Shown here: positions 12,201 through 23,234 of the stretch, one piece after another
Layout of the letters: each line of letters begins with the position of its first letter
Numbering within the stretch: the first letter of the stretch is position 1
NCBI GenBank assembly: GCA_947683625.1
Contig: CANTUR010000069.1
Location: 434,001 to 498,000, forward strand
Direction of reading: 5' to 3'
Length of the DNA stretch: 64,000 nucleotides
Source of the DNA: Mallotus nudiflorus
Taxonomy: Eukaryota; Streptophyta; Magnoliopsida; Malpighiales; Euphorbiaceae
Made by a program: the position numbers and the translations under genes
Notes under the pieces: generated by a model
Seen by the model: the letters and a program-made list of their open reading frames with translations, nothing else
Told to the model about the DNA's origin: nothing
Databases searched by the model: none

Positions 12201-13130
12201 AGGCTATCTAGCTATAGTAAGAGATGTTCAAGCAGAAATGAGATCAGTAGAAAGGGAACCAATGGTATGTGAATTCTCAGATGTATTTCCAAAGGAGTTA
12301 CTTGGATTGCCACTAGATAGAGAGATAGAATTCAGTATTGATGTTGTGCATGGTACAGATCCTATCTCTATGCCACCTTATAGGATGGCACCTGCAGAGT
12401 TGAAGGAGCAATTGCAAAAATTGTTGGATAAAGGGTTTATTCGGCCTAGCATATCTCTTTGGGGTGCTCTGGTTCTTTTTATGAAGAAGGATGGTAATCT
12501 TCAACTTTGTATTGACTATAGATAATTGAATAAGGTTACCATCAAGAACAAGTATCCACTCCCCAGGATTGATAATTTGTTTGATCAATTGCAAGGAGCT
12601 CGGTATTTTTCCAAGATCGACTTGAGATATGGGTATCATCAGCTGAGGATAAGAAGTGAGGATGTACCCAAGTCAGCATTTCAAACTAGGTATGGCCACT
12701 ATGAATTCCTAGTGATGTCCTTTAGGTTGACTAATGCCTTAGCAACCTTTATGGACTTGATGAATAGGGTGTTTAGACCATTCTTGGACCGATTTGTGAT
12801 TATGTTTATTGATGACATTTTAGTCTATTTTAAGAATAAGGCAGAGCATGCGATGTATTTGAGATTGGTGCTGCAGAATTTGAGAGAGCACCAACTGTCT
12901 GCCAAGTTTTCAAAATGTGAATTTTGGTTAGACCAAGTGGCATTCTTAGGCCATATGGTATCCAAAGATGGCATTCAGGTAAATCCCAAGAAGATAGAGG
13001 CGATCACTGAGCTGCCAAGACCCACAACGATTACAGAAGTGAGAAGTTTTTTAGGTTTAGCGGGTTATTACAAGAGATTTATGAAGGATTTCTCCAAAAT
13101 TGTCGCGCCTTTGACTAGACTGACCTAAAA
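12201..13130 (+). pseudogene. reverse transcriptase of chromovirus P (broken, motifs kept)
   Basis: The segment carries the full Ty3/gypsy RT order: EFSDVFPKELLGLP, a SMPPYRMAPAELKE stretch, CIDYR, YPLPRIDNLFDQLQGA, FSKIDLRYGYHQLRI, and the catalytic FIDDILVY, followed by HMVSKDGIQVNPKK and FLGLAGYYKRF. A TAA replaces the expected Gln after CIDYR (12523-12525). Element M has a TAG at the same codon. The two catalytic aspartates are intact, but the open frame is split into two. Confidence 0.85.
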
Positions 13131-13620
13131 GAATGTTAAGTTCGTGTGGACAGATAGATGTTAGGAGCATTTTCAGTTGCTTAAGTATTTATTAACTTTG
13201 GCTCTAGTGCTGACATTGCCTTCTGAAGGAGATGGATACACGGTGTGTTGTTATGCTTTAAGGCAGCTGAAGAATCCCGAGCAGAATTATCCTACTTATG
13301 ATCTGGAGATGACAACAGTTGTATTTGCACTAAAGATTTAAAGGCATTACCTGTACGATGTCCCTTGTGAAATATACACCAACCACAAGAGTTTGAAGTA
13401 TATCTTCGATCAGAGGGATTTGAACCTAAGGCAAAGAAGATGGATGGAACTTTTGAAGGATTATGATCGTTCGATTCTTTACCATCAAGGCAAGGCGAAC
13501 GTAGTAGCATATATGTTAAGCAGAAAATCAGTAGGCAATCTTATCCATATTAGTACTGAAAGGAGGCCAATTATTCAGGAGATGCATAAGTTGATTGATT
13601 AGGGTTTGTAGTGGAAAGTG
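13131..13620 (+). pseudogene. RNase H of chromovirus P (catalytic part deleted)
   Basis: C-terminal RNase H hallmarks are visible: an EQNYPTYDLEMTTVVFALK stretch, YTNHKSLKYIF, RQRRWMELLKDYD, LYHQGKANVVAYMLSRK. Compared with M (about 17800-17900, minus), P lacks about 60-70 bp near 13245-13260 that would encode the YCDASHVGLG part, including the catalytic Asp. Stops also occur near 13340 and at the end of the domain. Confidence 0.75.
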
Positions 13621-14304
13621 ACTAAGAAATGTCTTTTAGCTCAGTTCAAGGTACGATCAATGTACTTGGATAAAGTTAAAGTAGCTTAAAGAAGGGACCC
13701 ACAGCTACAGAGAATCATGTTTGAGGTATAACAGGGTCAAGCTAGAGAGTTTGTGATTGATAATGAAGGTGTTTTACACTTAGGTACTCAGTTGTGTGTG
13801 CCAAATGTTGAAGATCTAAGGAAAGAGATATTGGAAGAGGCACATTTTTCTACTTACAGTATTCATCCAGGTTCCACTAAGATGTATCATAATTTAAAGG
13901 ATACATACTGGTGGAATGGAATGAAGAAAGATGTTGTAGAATTTATATCCGGGTGTCTCATATGTCAGCAAGTGAAGTTAGAGCATTAGAGGCCTTCGGG
14001 ATTGTTACAACCCATGCCTATCCTAGAGTGGAAGTAGGATATGATTGTCATGGATTTTGTGACTAGTTTTAGTTGAACGACAGGTAAATTTGATGCAATT
14101 CGGGTGATAGTTAACAGGTTAACCAAGTCAGCTCACTTTCTATCGATAAAAAAGACATACTCCACTAACAGGTTAGTACGGTTATATTGTTTATCTTCAT
14201 GGAGTTCCAATGAGCATAATATCTGACAGAGGAGTCACTTTTACATCAGTTTTCTGGCAAGAGTTACATAAATCCTTGGGTACAAGGTTAGACTTCAGTA
14301 CAAC

Positions 14305-14799
14305 TGTAACAGCCCAGACCAACCCGCATCAGATATTGTCCGCTTTGCCCAGGCCCAGCCCGCAGCGCACGGTTTTAAAACGCGTCTGATGGGAGAAGGT
14401 ATCCACACCCTTATAAGGCGTGCTTCGTTCTCCTTCCCAACCGATGTGGGATATCACAATCCACCCCCCTTAGGGTCCAGCGTCCACGCTGGCACACCGA
14501 TCCGGGCTCCGGCTCTGATACCATTGTAACAGCCCAGACCAACCCGCATCAGATATTGTCCGCTTTGCCCAAGCCCAGCCCGCAGCGCACGGTTTTAAAA
14601 CGCGTCTAATGGGATGGGAGCTCTAACTCAATCGGCTCCAACCGACTCTGGGCTGTTACAATGGTATCAGAGCCAGAGTCGGTTGGAGCCGATTGAGTTA
14701 GAGCTCCCATCCCATTAGACGCGTTTTAAAACCGTGCGCTGCGGGCTGGGCCTGGGCAAAGCGGACAATATCTGATGCGGGTTGGTCTGGGCTGTTACA
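14305..14799 (-). mobile_element. TRIM-like insertion with 5-bp target duplication ACAAC
   Basis: ACAAC flanks both ends (14300-14304 and 14800-14804). The homologous site in M (minus strand near 16755) carries it once, so the insertion is confirmed by an empty site. Read on the minus strand, 14305-14458 is a complete 154-bp LTR (TGTGATATCCC...TTACA, with CCTTATAAGG as TATA-like core), next to a polypurine stretch, a 66-bp interior and a TGGTATCAGAGCC primer site (14511-14523). This layout fits terminal-repeat retrotransposons in miniature, which code for no protein. The right half is rearranged into a palindrome. Confidence 0.8.
14525..14799. repeat. 127-bp near-perfect inverted repeat in the TRIM
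   Basis: Left arm 14525-14651 and right arm 14673-14799 are reverse complements with one mismatch that I can see, around a 21-base loop at 14652-14672 that contains an LTR end and a plus-strand primer site. A transcript across it would fold into a long hairpin. Confidence 0.85.
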
Positions 14800-15118
14800 A
14801 CAACATTCCATCCTCAAACTGATGGTCAGTCAGAAAGGACCATTCAGACTTTAAAGGATATGATCAGAATGTGTATGATGGATTTTGGAGGTCAATGGGA
14901 TAACCACTTGCCACTGATTGAATTTGCATATGACAATAGTTATCATGCAACTATTAAAATGGCTCCATATGAAGCGTTGTATGATAGGAAGTGCATATCA
15001 TCTTTGTGTTGAGAAATTGGTGAGAGATAGCTGACAGGTCCAGAGTTGGTACAGATTACTTATGAGAAGGTCCCTATCATTTAGTAGAGATTGAGGACAA
15101 CTTTCAGCAGATAGAAGA

Positions 15119-15591
15119 GTTATTTTTGTTTATTGTAATTTTTCTTATTTTATTTATTTTCATTTATTTTAAATAAACTACGGTAGAATGGGCTATGTTA
15201 TGGGTTTCATCAGAATTGTGTGCACACCAATAAAATATTGGGTTCCATTGATTGTAGTACCGGGGCCGAAGGTCTGGTAATGCTTTGCTCCCGGACACCG
15301 CCAGTAATATAATATTTGATTATATTTAATAAATCATTAGGTCGATGGTCTGGTGATGCTTTACTCTCGGACACCGTCAGTGATATTAGATTAAGTGACA
15401 TGACTGTGGCTGTGCATCTTGGTGATGTTTTACTCTTGGGATCCAGTAATCTTGGATATAAGTGAGCCGAATAGTTGTTAGAATTGAAGATTAGGGTTGT
15501 ACCTAGTTTTTACATTAATGTTTTAAAAGTATATATATAAAAAATTTTATTTCCTTCTTTTGAAAAATGAATTTCTTATATGTATATCAAA
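15119..15591 (+). repeat. truncated 3' LTR of P-type chromovirus
   Basis: The sequence from the TTTAAATAAACTACGG segment onward parallels 9215-9690 of the P 5' LTR, including three ~72-bp repeat units near 15245-15430. It starts mid-LTR directly after broken integrase sequence and stops at 15591, where minus-strand LTR sequence begins. Its orientation and best match support it as the remnant 3' LTR of P. Confidence 0.7.
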
Positions 15592-15942
15592 TGAAAGGGA
15601 ATGGTGGGCGAAATGGGGAAAAAAAGGAAAAGGTATATATATGTATACACCCACTCAACACACATACATAAATATATATACAATAATAATAATAACTCTA
15701 ATTAAAAAAAAATGCTATGTAAATAATACTAATCAATAATGATAATGCTATGTAAATAATAAAATGAGATGGAAATAATAAATATATCAATATTTTCCAT
15801 ATAGAATTTTAAATTTAGTAATTAAATATAACAATTTTTAATGTAATAATAATGATAACATACAATAAAAAAATTATTAATAACGTTATAAACCTCAATA
15901 TTTAATTATATAAAATAATTTTTAAAAAATTGGGTTATTATA
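15592..15942 (-). repeat. truncated 3' LTR of chromovirus M
   Basis: This matches 26850-27216 of the M 5' LTR almost base for base, apart from a short deletion at the TATA tract. It ends at GGTTATTATA (15942) next to a polypurine tract on the minus strand. Only the U3 end of the LTR remains. Confidence 0.8.
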
Positions 15943-15957
15943 GTCTTCCCCCTACAA
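15943..15957 (-). promoter_or_regulatory. polypurine tract of chromovirus M
   Basis: On the minus strand TTTGTAGGGGGAAGAC abuts the LTR start. It is the expected plus-strand primer for reverse transcription. Confidence 0.75.
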
Positions 15958-17050
15958 AAATTCGTCCTTAAATTTCAAAGAAAAGCAAATAAATACAAAG
16001 TCTATTGATGAAAAAGATTGGGATAGGTGGCTTGCATCTCGAATTTCGTCCCCCCACGTACAATCTTCTGCTATGTGGTTACTCCAAAGCACTTTTACCA
16101 TCGAAATCTCTCGAGAGCGAAGTTGACGAACCTGGCGATCCACAATCGCCACTGGGTACTCCTCATAAGACAAATCTTCGTTGAGCTCTAGTTTTTTAGG
16201 CTGAAGTATATGACAAGGATCAGGAATATACTTTCTCAACATAAATACATGGAACACTGGGTGGATTCGAGATAACTCAGGTGGCAACACCAGTTTATAA
16301 GCCACTTCTTTAACTCGTGATCATATATCGAAAGGTTCAATGTATCTCAGAGCCAATTTACCCTTCTTACCAAACCTCATAACTCCTTTTATCGGAGATA
16401 CCTTCAAAAACACCATATCTCCAACTAGAAAGGAAACATCTTTCCTTCTAGGATCAACATAACTTTTTCTGAATGATAGGAACTTTCTTAGAAGTAATCT
16501 ATACTAAATCTAGACCTGATAGCTGTCTCGCACCAATTTTCCAACATAAAGGTGATATGCACTTCCTACCATACAACGCTTCATACGGAGCCATCTCAAT
16601 ACTTGCATGATAACTATTGTTATATGCAAATTCAATCAGTGGCAAGTGGTTATCCCATTGACCTCCAAAATCCATCACAGACATTCTAAACATATCCTCT
16701 AAAGTCTGAATGGTCCTCTATGACTGACCATCAGTTTGAGGATGGAATGTTGTATTGAAGTCTAACCTTGTATCCAAGGCTTTATGTAACTCTTGCCAGA
16801 AAACTGATGTAAAAGTGGCTCCTCTATCAGATATTATGCTCACTGGAACTCCATAAAGGCAAACAATTTTGCTGACATACAACCGTGCCAACCTATCAGT
16901 GGAATATGTCTTCTTAACTGGCAGAAAGTGAGCTAACTTAGTTAACCTGCCAATGATCACCCAAATTACATTAAATCCATTTGTCGTCCAAGCTAAACCA
17001 ATCACAAAATCCATGGCAATCATTTCCCACTTACACTCTGGGATAGACAC
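15952..17050 (-). pseudogene. integrase with chromodomain, chromovirus M (broken)
   Basis: The minus strand encodes an integrase core (AMDFVIGLAW, LAHFLPVKKTYSTDRL, VSIISDRGATFTSVFW, HPQTDGQS) and a C-terminal chromodomain (YEEYPVAIVDRQVRQLR ... VLWSNHIAEDCTWGDE). The chromodomain places the family among chromoviruses, where it targets insertion to marked chromatin. A TAG stands where the catalytic Glu of the D,D-35-E triad is expected (P has GAA there). More stops lie between the core and the chromodomain. Frame ends next to the polypurine tract, as usual. Confidence 0.85.
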
Positions 17051-17945
17051 GGGTTGTAATAATCTTGAGAGCCTCTAATGCTCTAGTTTCACTTGCTGAC
17101 ATGTGAGACACTTGGATAGAAATTCTGCAACATCCTTCTTCATTCCATTCCACCAGTATGTATCCTTTAAATTATGATACATCTTATTGGAACCTGGATG
17201 AATACTGTAAGTAAAAAAAATGTGCCTCTTCCCATATCTCTTTCCTCAGATCATCAACATTTGGCACACACAACCGAGTACCTAAGCGTAGAACACCCTC
17301 ACTGTCAATCACAAACTCTCTAGATTAACCCTGTTGCACTTTAAACATGATTCTTTGTAGTTGTGGGTCCCTCTTTTGAGTTGCCTTAACTCTGTCCAAA
17401 TACACTGATCGTACTTTGAATTGAGCTAAAAGGCATTTTTTAGTCAATTTCCACTGTAAACCCTGATCAATCAACTCATGCAACTCCTAAATAATCGACC
17501 TCCTCTCAGTATTGATATGGGCAAGACTGCCTGCTGATTTTCTGCTCAATGCATCAACTACTACGTTCACCTTGCCTGTGTGGTAAAGAATCGAACAATC
17601 ATAGTCCTTCAGAAGTTCCATCTATCTTCTTTGCCTGAGCTTTAAATCCCTCTGCTTGAAGATATACTTCAAGCTCTTCTGGTCGGTGTATATTTTATAA
17701 GTGACATTGTACAGATAATGCCTCCAAATCTTCAGTGCGAATACAACTGCTGCCATTTCTATATCATGAGTGGGATAATTCTACTCGTGCTTCTTCAACT
17801 GCCTTGAAGCATAAGCAACCACTCTGCCATTATGCATTAGCACACAACCCAATCCTACATGGGAAGCATCACAATACATCGTGTATCCATTGTCACCAAA
17901 AGGCAAAGTCAGTACTAGAGCCGAAGTTAATAAATCCTTAAGCAA
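17051..17945 (-). pseudogene. RNase H and integrase zinc region, chromovirus M (broken)
   Basis: Read on the minus strand, the RNase H part has the catalytic segment YCDASHVGLGCVL that P lacks, then YTDQKSLKYIF and ILYHTGKVNVVVDALSRK. The integrase zinc region follows with YHNLKDTYWWNGMKKDV and CLTCQQVKLEH. Several stops and at least one frameshift are present, for example HFFYLQYS where P keeps HFSTYSIHPG. Confidence 0.7.
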
Positions 17946-18970
17946 CTAGAAATGCTCCTCACATCTATCAGTCCATACAAACTTAACATTCTTCTGGGTC
18001 AGTCTGGTCAAAGGCGCGGCAATCTTGGAGAAATCCTTCACAAATCTCCTGTAATAACCCGCTAAACTTAAAAAACTTCTCACTTCAGTAACCATTGTGG
18101 GTCTTGGCCACTCAGTGATCGCCTCTATCTTCCTAGGATCCACTTGAATGTCATCTTTAGACACCACATGGCCTAAGAATGCCACTTGGTCTAACCATAA
18201 TTCACATTTTGAAACCATAATTCACATTTTGAAAACTTGGCATACAACTGGTTCTCTTTCAAAGTCTGCAGCACCAATCTTAAATGCATTACATGCTTTG
18301 CCTTATTCTTGGAATAGACCAAAATTTCATCAATAAACATGATCACAAATCGGTCCAAGAATGGCCTAAACACCCTGTTCATCAAGTCCATAAAGGCTGC
18401 TAGGGCATTAGTCAACCCAAAGGACATCACTAGGAACTCATAGTGGCCATACCTAGTCTGAAATGCTGACTTAGGTACATCCTTACTTCTAATCCTCAAC
18501 TAATGATACCCAGATCTTAAATCAATCTTAGAGAAATATTGAGCTCCTTACAACTGATCAAACAAATCATCAATTTTGGGAAGTGGATACTTGTTCTTAA
18601 TGGTAATCTTATTCAACTATCTGTAGTCAATACAGAGTCGAAGACTACTATCCTTCTTTATAAAAAGAACCGGAGCACCCCAAGGAGATGTACTAGGCCA
18701 AATAAACCCCTTATCCAACAATTCCTGCAATTGCTCTTTCAGCTCCTTAAGCTCTGCAGGTGTCATCCTATAAGGTGGCATAGAGATAGGATCTGTACAA
18801 GACACAACATCAATACAGAATTCTATCTCTCTATCCGGCAGCAATCCAGGTAACTCCTCTGGAAAAACATCTGAGAACTCATGTACCACTAGTACCTTTT
18901 CCATTAATCCTATTTCTGCTTGAATATCTCTAACTACAACTAGATTGCATTGACACCCTCTACTAAGCAT
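17946..18970 (-). pseudogene. reverse transcriptase of chromovirus M (active site lost)
   Basis: All RT blocks are recognisable (EFSDVFPEELPGL, PAELKELKEQLQ, YGHYEFLVMSFGLTNALAAF, FLGHVVSKDDIQVDPRK). The catalytic FIDD has become FIDE, so the second Asp is lost. Stops replace Gln after CIDYR, in DQL(Q)GA and in GYH(Q)L, each a C-to-T change when compared with P. A short duplication of an ATTCACATTTTGAAAACC-like segment near 18198-18238 repeats part of the SKCELW region. Confidence 0.85.
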
Positions 18971-19069
18971 CTTCCAGCTATAATAACAGAAATAAGATTA
19001 TGAGGCATGAAACTCTCACTACCTCTGAATTTGAATTCCTCTTCACCTGAAATTCTGAAAATTACTTCT

Positions 19070-19390
19070 TTAACAATCCACAAAAGCATAATACTGGGAC
19101 AACCAATCCATTCCCAGAATCACATCAAACTTAATCATATCCAGAAGGACTAAGTCTGCCAACAAGTCTCTACCTTCAACCAATACAGGACAAGATGGAA
19201 ATAAAATGTCTGTCTCTAACTCATCACTAAGCGAAGTTGAAACAGACAAAGGAAAACTCATCTTGGAAGGAAGATAAGCCACTTTCGAAGCAAACAAAAG
19301 AGATACAAAAGAATACATAACACTCGGATTAAATAGGACTCTAGCCTCAAAGCAACAGACGAGAATAATACCTGCTACCACAACATTGGA
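19070..19390 (-). pseudogene. protease region of chromovirus M (catalytic Asp lost)
   Basis: An open stretch carries LFNPSVMYSFVS, aligned to LFDxGATHSF of the family, so the catalytic Asp is Asn and the Gly is gone. The following IKFDVILGMDWLSQYYAFVD block is intact. Confidence 0.7.
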
Positions 19391-19876
19391 TGCCTACGCA
19401 TCTTGAGTCAAAGTGAAGACCCTAGCCTGTCCACGTCCTGGCTGTTGTGAGGTGAATGGTTAAGTATGTCCTCTACCTCAACCCTACTGACTCGCAAACT
19501 GAATCAGTCGTTGCAAAGGGTACATGGGTGCCTGATACTACTGAGGCACCTGCTGCAAAGGCTGGACAACAGAAAGTGAAGATCCTTAAGCTAAGGATGA
19601 CTGGAATCCATAGTTCAAACAAGCTCTAGCAAAATGTCCAAACTGACCACATCTGAAACATGCTCCTGGCATCAAGTGACAAGGACCCTAATGCACTTGC
19701 CCATATATGGCACATGCACTAGCTCTAGACCCAGAACTGCCATGTCCAGAGCTCTGTCCACTATTGCTGCTAACATAACCACCAAATCTAATGGCCTTAC
19801 TACTCCTACGATCCTGAGTAAGGCAATGCCTACCAGTTTGATGTGCTCTAAACTGTTTGCTCTGCTGAGGACCTAT
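19391..19876 (-). pseudogene. gag C-terminal part with zinc knuckle, chromovirus M
   Basis: The minus strand shows an intact CCHC knuckle CFRCGQFGHFARAC at about 19615-19660, then a Gln/Pro-rich linker into the protease. Stops occur in the linker. The gag frame is cut at 19876 by LTR S and resumes beyond 23234. Confidence 0.7.
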
Positions 19877-22800
19877 TGTCACAACCCAAACTAGGAGTCA
19901 TGACCGGCGCTAAAGAACGGGAATTCTTTTGAATTCGGAACCTGTAGCAAGCCTTAAAATAAAAGCATGCAATAATTAAAATAAAATATGCACCAGAATA
20001 AAACTCAAATCAATATAATGAAAATGTAACTTTGTCATATCAAAAATAAAATATATTAATACAATATTCAGAGAAAGGCTTCTGAAATAGAACTACATAT
20101 AGTCAATGCAAAACATAACTCACTATTGCAATTTTTTAGAGTGCAACGTAAAATTAAGTAGATAATTTACATAAACAAGCCGAGGCTAAAGAAATCCGAC
20201 GGATAAGTCTACTGTTGAGGTCTGAAGAAGAGGACTCCCGTAAAAATATCAACTAAGGAGAGTCAGACCTCACTGAGTGAATTATTATAATATATATACA
20301 TGCATTTCCTAATGTCAAATGCAATCAATCATTTGTATATAATAAAAATATATACAAGCAATTCACAAAAATGCTGAAATCACTTTATATATTAAATATT
20401 GGAAAACCATTTGTTTATGAAGGATCAAATAGAACCATATTTAAACGCAACCTCGATCAACAATAACATCACTATAACCATACAGGCTCACTTAATTCCA
20501 AATAAATTCACTTGTTCCATATGGACAGTAAACTGGCCTCGAGACAGTAAGTTAACTGAGCTCTAGCAGTCTGACTGTCAGTGTGATTAGCCCCGAGACA
20601 CTAAGTCAATCGAACTCCAGCAACCACACTATCAATCATATCACATCTCAAATCATTAATCAATCAATCAATCTCAATTAAATCATAATTACCATAAGTA
20701 ATTTCTTACTCAACCCTAAATCTATCGCACTGGTACGTACACGGTCCTAGTTCTACCTACTAGGTAGCACGTTCTATCGATATCCTTCATTTAAATAAAA
20801 CATTCATAGAGGAAAATAAATAATGCATAATGTCATTCATAACAATAAAATAAACCATATATATACCAGAAATATACCTAAAATAAACTAAGTATATTTT
20901 AAGTATATATATGTCAAATAAATTCAAACCAACCATGAAATATACCAAAAATAGACCAATAATATACTTAAAAACAATTTAAGTATAAATCAATAGTTTA
21001 ACATGCAATTATTTCAAAATATACCAAAAATATACTAAAAATATATCTAAATTATACTAACATTCAATAAAATAATTTATGAATAAATACAATTTAAAAC
21101 ATGTATATTCTAAAACGTGCAACCTAAGTGCGATGTATATATAAAATAACAACTCACAAATTTGCGTTCCTCGAGACTGGTTTGATTGGTGCGGTCCATT
21201 AAGCCTCGGTCTCAGCGCAACTAAATAATAAAATAATAACAAAAATCAGGATAAATCTAACTTAAGCTTCTAGAAAGACTTAATCTAAGAATACGGAACA
21301 CAGACATACAAAAAATTTCAGGATCAACCCGATGTCACGTTTTACGAGAATTCTACCAAAAATTCGACATAGCCTTCTCTGTAAAATGAACATCTCTATA
21401 CTAAAAAATAGAGCCGGTCCTACAAGAAAACACTTCAAAACACATAATATCCATACCTTCGATTGGGATCTCGAACTACACAATTCTCAATCGAAGTCCA
21501 CAATTTCACCAAAAATACAAATAATATAATAAATATATTTAAAACCAATAACTGCCATAAATATCCTCAAAATATCAAAATATAACATATTTAACATTAA
21601 AACACTAAAAATACTTATTTCACAATAATTAATTAAAAATCCTAAATAATAATATAATATTATTAAAAATTCAATTTTCCAATAATTACACATATAATAA
21701 TAATAATTCATTTTATAAATCCAAATAACTTAATTAACCCAAATATATAACAAAAAGTTATAAAAACCCATTTTATTACCAAAATAATATATAATATATT
21801 ATTTGAAAATAATTTTTAAAAATTGGTATTAATTGGTTAAAAATAGTAAATAATTTGTAAAAATCATTTTAATACCTTAAATAATTCCAAAACCATTTAA
21901 AACATATTATTTAACTATAATTATCACAAAATTATATAATTAACCCTATAATAAAAAATACACATAATATATCTAATATTCCATAAAAATTATATAAATG
22001 CATAAAAATTATTTTATCAACAAATATTACTCTAATATTATCTAAAACATATAATTAAACACTAATTTCAACAAAAACTAAACTTTAACCTAATTTTCTA
22101 ATATTGACATAATATAAAAATATTATAAAAATTACATAAAAATCAAAAAAATTATTATCTCAACACTAAAATTAATAATAATTTATAATAACACAAAATA
22201 TACCAAATTCATAATTTAAATAATTTATTTATGAAAATTAATAAAATAATAATAAAATATTCAAAAATTCATCAAAATTAAAATAAATTCCAAAAATTAA
22301 AACAAAAATATTTCCATGAAGATCAAGCTACTATAAACAACTTTTGTGAAGGAAGATTAACTGAACTTAACAAAATCAACTCCAAAAAAAATATAGAAAT
22401 CATAATGATCAAAACCAAAAATCAAGAAATGGATGATTAGAGCTTAAAATGAAATTAGATTCAAGCTCACTGAAACTAGAGGAGTTGATAGACACCAGAA
22501 ACGCTTGAAGAGGTGGCCGAAAAAGGAAGAAATGTCGATGATGCCACCTATTGCCGTTGCTACTGTCTCTGTCAATCCACGCTAGAGAAGGAGGAGGAGG
22601 TGGCGAAGGCGACTAGAAGGTGGCGGAGCTTGCTGGACATCGGGGAGGCACACCAACGGTGGGGAAAATCAGACGGTGCATGGAGGAAGGAGGTGGGTAA
22701 CGAGGTGGTTTGCGTTTTTTTTTTTTTTTGTACAGTGTATGTGTTTTGTGTGTTTGTATATATATCTTATACTTTATAATGAAACTATATATTATAATAC

Positions 22801-23234
22801 TATATAATATAATTTTAGTAAAAAAAAATCTCCACCACACAATAAATAAATATCTCACACTTATATATATAAACACACACATGTAATATACATAACATAA
22901 ATTAACATTAAATAATAATAATACTAATGAATTAGTATAACAATAATGCAAATAATAAAATAATTTAATAATAAAATAAATAGTAGAAATAATGATGCAC
23001 TAAATTAAATATTATTAAATAATACTATCCAAAAATAGTAAATATAAATAACGCAAATTAAATGTCCAAAATAATAAATTTCAAAATAATATATTTATGT
23101 AGAAAATTTAATTAAACATAAAAGGATAGTAATTAATCACAAAATAGTAAAATAATTAAATTTAACTTTTAAATTTATTAACACTGCATATCTCATAATA
23201 ATATTTAATAATTAAAAAAAATTAGGTCATTACA
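19877..23234 (-). repeat. solo LTR S inserted in gag of M (3.36 kb)
   Basis: TGTCACAACCC at 19877 and GGTCATTACA at 23234 bound an LTR of a related but divergent subfamily. It shares the ACCTGTAGCAAGCCTT and TCAGACCTCACTGAGTGA segments, a GC-rich leader at 22500-22700 and a TATA tract near 22755-22790. Its inner repeat uses CCCCGAGACACTAAGTCAAT instead of the usual unit. Gag coding continues on both sides. The flanking 5-mers CCTAT and CTTGC do not match, so no target duplication is seen. Confidence 0.8.

Larger units (their letters stand above)
13621..15118 (+). pseudogene. integrase of chromovirus P, interrupted by a TRIM
   Basis: Integrase inserts the cDNA. An HHCC-type zinc region (HFSTYSIHPGSTKMYHNLKD ... 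CLICQQVKLEH) lies at 13840-13990, followed by a broken core (MDFVTSF, KSAHFLSIKKTYS). The frame then meets the 495-bp insertion at 14305-14799 and resumes with TTFHPQTDGQSERTIQTLKD and HLPLIEFAYDNSYHA. It stops at about 15118, where LTR sequence begins, so the C-terminal chromodomain is missing. Several stops and small indels are present. Confidence 0.75.
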
